Shown here one piece after another: positions 61,290 through 64,000 of a DNA stretch of 64,000 bases. A program made the position numbers and the translations under genes. The notes under the pieces were generated by a model. It was not told the DNA's origin, made no database searches, and was given only the letters and a program-made list of their open reading frames with translations. The stretch is from Cucumis sativus. Taxonomy: Eukaryota; Streptophyta; Magnoliopsida; Cucurbitales; Cucurbitaceae. Where the stretch lies: NCBI RefSeq assembly GCF_000004075.3, contig NC_026655.2, forward strand, positions 6,572,001-6,636,000, read 5' to 3'. How positions within the stretch are numbered: position 1 is the stretch's first letter; each line of letters starts with the position of its first letter.

Positions 61290-64000
61290 TCACCATGGAG
61301 CCATCAAAGGAATAAGAACAGAAAGAATGAGAAAACTGCAAGTAAAAAGGTATGGACTCTTTTCTCCATTAATCCATAATTTCAATCCTTGAGCTGCCCC
61401 TCCACTCGCTTCAGGGATTTGTGTTGAGTTCACTGTCTCTTTTGTATTATTTTTCATTTTCTTACTGCAACACACAAACATATAATACTTTGATGAACAA
61501 ACTTTAATAGACACATCATTGTCAAAAACCAAATGGTTACTAAATAGATGTTTTTCAAAAGTCATAAAAGACAGAGCTTTGGCCTACTATTATTACCTTC
61601 CAGGAAATATACAGCTTCCATGACCTGCAAAAACAAACACATTTCTCACAAGTTAGTGAAGCAGTCACAAATCACAGGGCACAGGGCACACCATAAAATA
61701 ATAGTACCAAAAACTGACTATGGGGAGGAGCCCATGTTGCCCCAAAAATCTATGGCAATTACCTACAAATCTAGGCCTGGATTGGGAATCTTTCATAATG
61801 ATGCTGGGGGCAACAACCGATATGTAATTTAAAAATACACCCCAACACCCTCCCCCACAAGCAAAAGATGAACAAATAAACAAAAAGAGAGAAAAGGAAG
61901 CGTCATAAAAGTGAACTATTCCTCACATTTCTAGAATGAAGTATAATGTCTATACACTTTATATCCCCTGTGATTTTCATTTTGCTTTTACCCAAGAATA
62001 CCAAGATATCTTGCTTTTTACTTGTATGTTCAAGATCTTCTCCCTTTCTGGAGAGGAAATGACATAGTTGTGTTGTATGGCTTCAATACCAAACGTCACA
62101 CCTCACCTCGGCCAGATAACCAGGCAAAACTTAGGGCGAGATGTGACAACAGTAAAGTTTTGTGCTAATGATTTACCTGTTGAAGTGTCACACCCCATCT
62201 TAGATTACCTCATTGAACTTATGGCCATATCAAATGTCACACTCCACCCCGCCTGGATTACATAGCAAGACTTACAACGAGCTATGATGACGAAAGAATA
62301 TCACACCCCATCTCAGATCATCTTACTAAACTTAGGGAGAGCTGCAACGACAACAGGGCAAGGCGGAGTAGGGTAACCAGGGACTCTACTGTCATCGTGG
62401 CTCAACCGTAGGAAACTTGGGGCATGTGTGAGACACATTTGGAAAAAACAATATTCTCAATTACTATTTCAGAAAAGGCACACACATCCTAGAGTAAATT
62501 AAGCGAAACACTGGAGACCCAAAAAACCAATTTTCATTGAAATTTATGTTAAAGTGATTAAAAGAAAAACTCACTTGGGTCAGTGGTGGTGATCATAGCC
62601 AGACCCTTGAAATCGCAAGATCCAGAAGTTTTCCCTTCTTTCTGATAATAGCTATCAAATGCATAAGAAGCATGGTTCTTCACATTGTTAGGCTGATAAC
62701 AAACCTCGCCAGGTTGAATCTCTGTACAATTAGCTTTGCCAGGTCCACAAGCCCAATCTAAAGCCGTTTGCAATGTCTTCACATCGAACTCATCTATTGC
62801 AATACAATAAGTTTGATTCGTCGTATCATTAGCCAAAAACGTTCCACTTCCCGATACATGAAGCAAATATACCGGCGTGGAGTTTCCATAAAACAGCCCC
62901 CAATTCGCCTCGGACACCGGCGGCGACCGTAAATCCTCATTGAACAGTTCATAGATATACACACTCGAAGTAACTTCAGGGTGAAATGGGGTTCCACTTC
63001 TGTCGATAATATGTTTGATTAGATTCGAATTGAAATTGTCGGCGTTGTTGATTGTGGCGTACGGCTCTTTCGAATCGCCCTTTGAAGGCCACCCAGTTTC
63101 AGTAACGAGAACCACCACGTCTGTGATATTAAGATTCTTCATCGAGAAATAAGCAGAGTCAATCATGGCGTCGAGAACATTGGTGTAGTGAAGCAGAGTA
63201 TTGGGATCAACCATTTCCTTAGACGGAACCAAGGGTTTGAAGAGCGCATTATCAAGAGGAACAACCCCTTTGTTTTGCATAAAAACATAATAAGGGTAAA
63301 AATTCATCATCAAAGGCGACCCAGTTCTTGAAAGGAACTGAAGCAGAGGAAGTATGAACTGAACCAAGCTCTGGTTGAAGAAAGCCTGCGATGGTGGAAA
63401 TGGGTCGAGAATAATCGAAGCTGCGTGTGGAGTCGAAATGGTGATTTGGGTATGAAGATTTGCAGCAACAAGGGCATTGTAAAGGGATTCAATAGCAGGA
63501 AGTAGCAAAGGAGAAGCAGAAGGGATGGTGGTTAAAACCTCATCGCCGACGGAAATGCCGGAAATTAGTGTCTGAGGGTAGTACGCCACCACATTCCGGG
63601 AAATCCATGCGGCAGCGGTAGTATTCGAATACCCAATTGCAAGAAGTTGGTTGTTGGGTACACTGATTACAACTCTAATTTTCGAACCCTTTAGGGCTTT
63701 GAGAATATCAGGGTTCGTATCGTAAAGCCGAATGTGAGTGATTTTCTGAAAATGCAAGAAGGAAACTAAATCTGAAGGCGATAAAAGATTCGAAACGTCA
63801 CTCCCAATATTAACCCCAACAAATGGCTGTTTATCATCTTTGTCCACCTTCACCCCCTTAATCAATGGCGGAAATTTACCTGCAAAAACCCCCCGAAAAG
63901 AGAAAGAAAGATAAGAACAAAAAAGAGAAACTTCTACAACGTGTTAGAAGATATCCAATGTACGTACCTTCTGAAACAGTGAGAAACACAAAAAGGAAGA
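61290..64000 (-). CDS. Glucan endo-1,3-beta-glucosidase, GH17 with X8/CBM43 domain and GPI tail (5' end outside the window)
   Basis: Hydrolyses callose (beta-1,3-glucan) at the cell surface; X8-type members often act at plasmodesmata. Visible exons: 63968-64000 (end of signal peptide, reading FLFVFLTVSE), 62575-63879, 61597-61624 and 61290-61464, all in phase to a stop at 61290. The GH17 catalytic glutamates sit in SVGDEVL (acid/base) and VTETGWPSKG (nucleophile), at residues 109 and 256 counted from the Met at 63865. The X8 domain follows, with its Cys pattern from YCIAIDEFD through GSCDFKG to HGSCIFPG. The C-terminus has a Ser/Asn/Thr-rich spacer and a hydrophobic tail (YLFTCSFLILSVLIPLMAPW), typical of GPI attachment. 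The third visible exon is only 28 bases and encodes the last Cys of X8. The start codon lies beyond 64000. Confidence 0.9.
62090..62410. repeat. Degenerate TGTCACACCCCA-type repeats inside the glucanase intron
   Basis: Four blocks beginning GTCACACCTCACC, GTCACACCCCATC, GTCACACTCCACCCC and TCACACCCCATCTC start at about 62095, 62186, 62234 and 62300. They are followed by variants of GATTACCT/AGATAACC and AAACTTAGGG-GAG. The segment is more GC-rich than the rest of the 950-base intron. It looks like a decayed transposable element or an old tandem array; the family was not identified. Confidence 0.45.

Noticed and set aside
62068-62265. 65-codon frame inside the glucanase intron
   Set aside because: Spans the degenerate repeat block; no domain, and splicing of the host gene removes it.

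Overview
This is nuclear DNA from a flowering plant. The genes carry many short GT-AG introns. The intergenic DNA is very AT-rich and holds LINE, TRIM and CACTA debris. The proteins are plant-specific: a phytepsin with a plant-specific insert, an SKU5-like protein, a GH17/X8 glucanase and glycine-rich wall proteins. The repeat style suggests a cucurbit, but that is an inference. Protein lengths given below come from splice sites I placed by eye and checked for reading phase. No bacterial-type operons, CRISPR arrays or tRNA/rRNA genes were recognised.

Layout. 0-12.6 kb is gene-poor. It has a decayed receptor-like fragment (1.4 kb), a small one-TM protein gene (2.0-2.4 kb) and a frame-broken copy of that gene (5.5-5.9 kb). 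It also has several 5'-truncated LINE copies, short SINE-like repeats and two TRIM-type LTR fossils. 12.5-25.8 kb holds two intact ankyrin-repeat/PGG membrane-protein genes (ACD6/ITN1-like), A on + (12669-16574) and B on - (22381-25692). They share the same five exons and phases, form a tail-to-tail inverted pair, and are separated by 5.8 kb of repeats that includes one CACTA transposon end. 25.8-29.4 kb is intergenic, with an array of palindromic repeats near 28.3 kb.

29.8-41 kb is a gene-dense housekeeping island: a vacuolar-type aspartic proteinase (+, 514 aa), an At4g22030-like single-exon protein (-, 436 aa) and mitochondrial aminomethyltransferase, the glycine-cleavage T-protein (-, 407 aa). 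Upstream of the last is a small puzzling segment with site II promoter motifs (40.8-41.06 kb). 42.3-50 kb has two secreted glycine-rich proteins on the - strand, 6.2 kb apart. 51.6-64 kb has three more - strand genes: an SKU5-similar multicopper-oxidase-like protein (542 aa), a TDP2-type tyrosyl-DNA phosphodiesterase with two RanBP2 zinc fingers (464 or 415 aa), and a GPI-anchored X8/GH17 beta-1,3-glucanase whose first exon runs off the window.

The genes do not form one pathway. Four encode secreted or wall-facing products (two glycine-rich proteins, the SKU5-like protein and the glucanase). The ankyrin pair is the most likely site of rapid, defence-type evolution. I found no clearly new biological system. 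The best leads are the inverted ankyrin pair with its internal duplication, the small TM-protein family, the palindromic repeat array and the site II segment near 41 kb.
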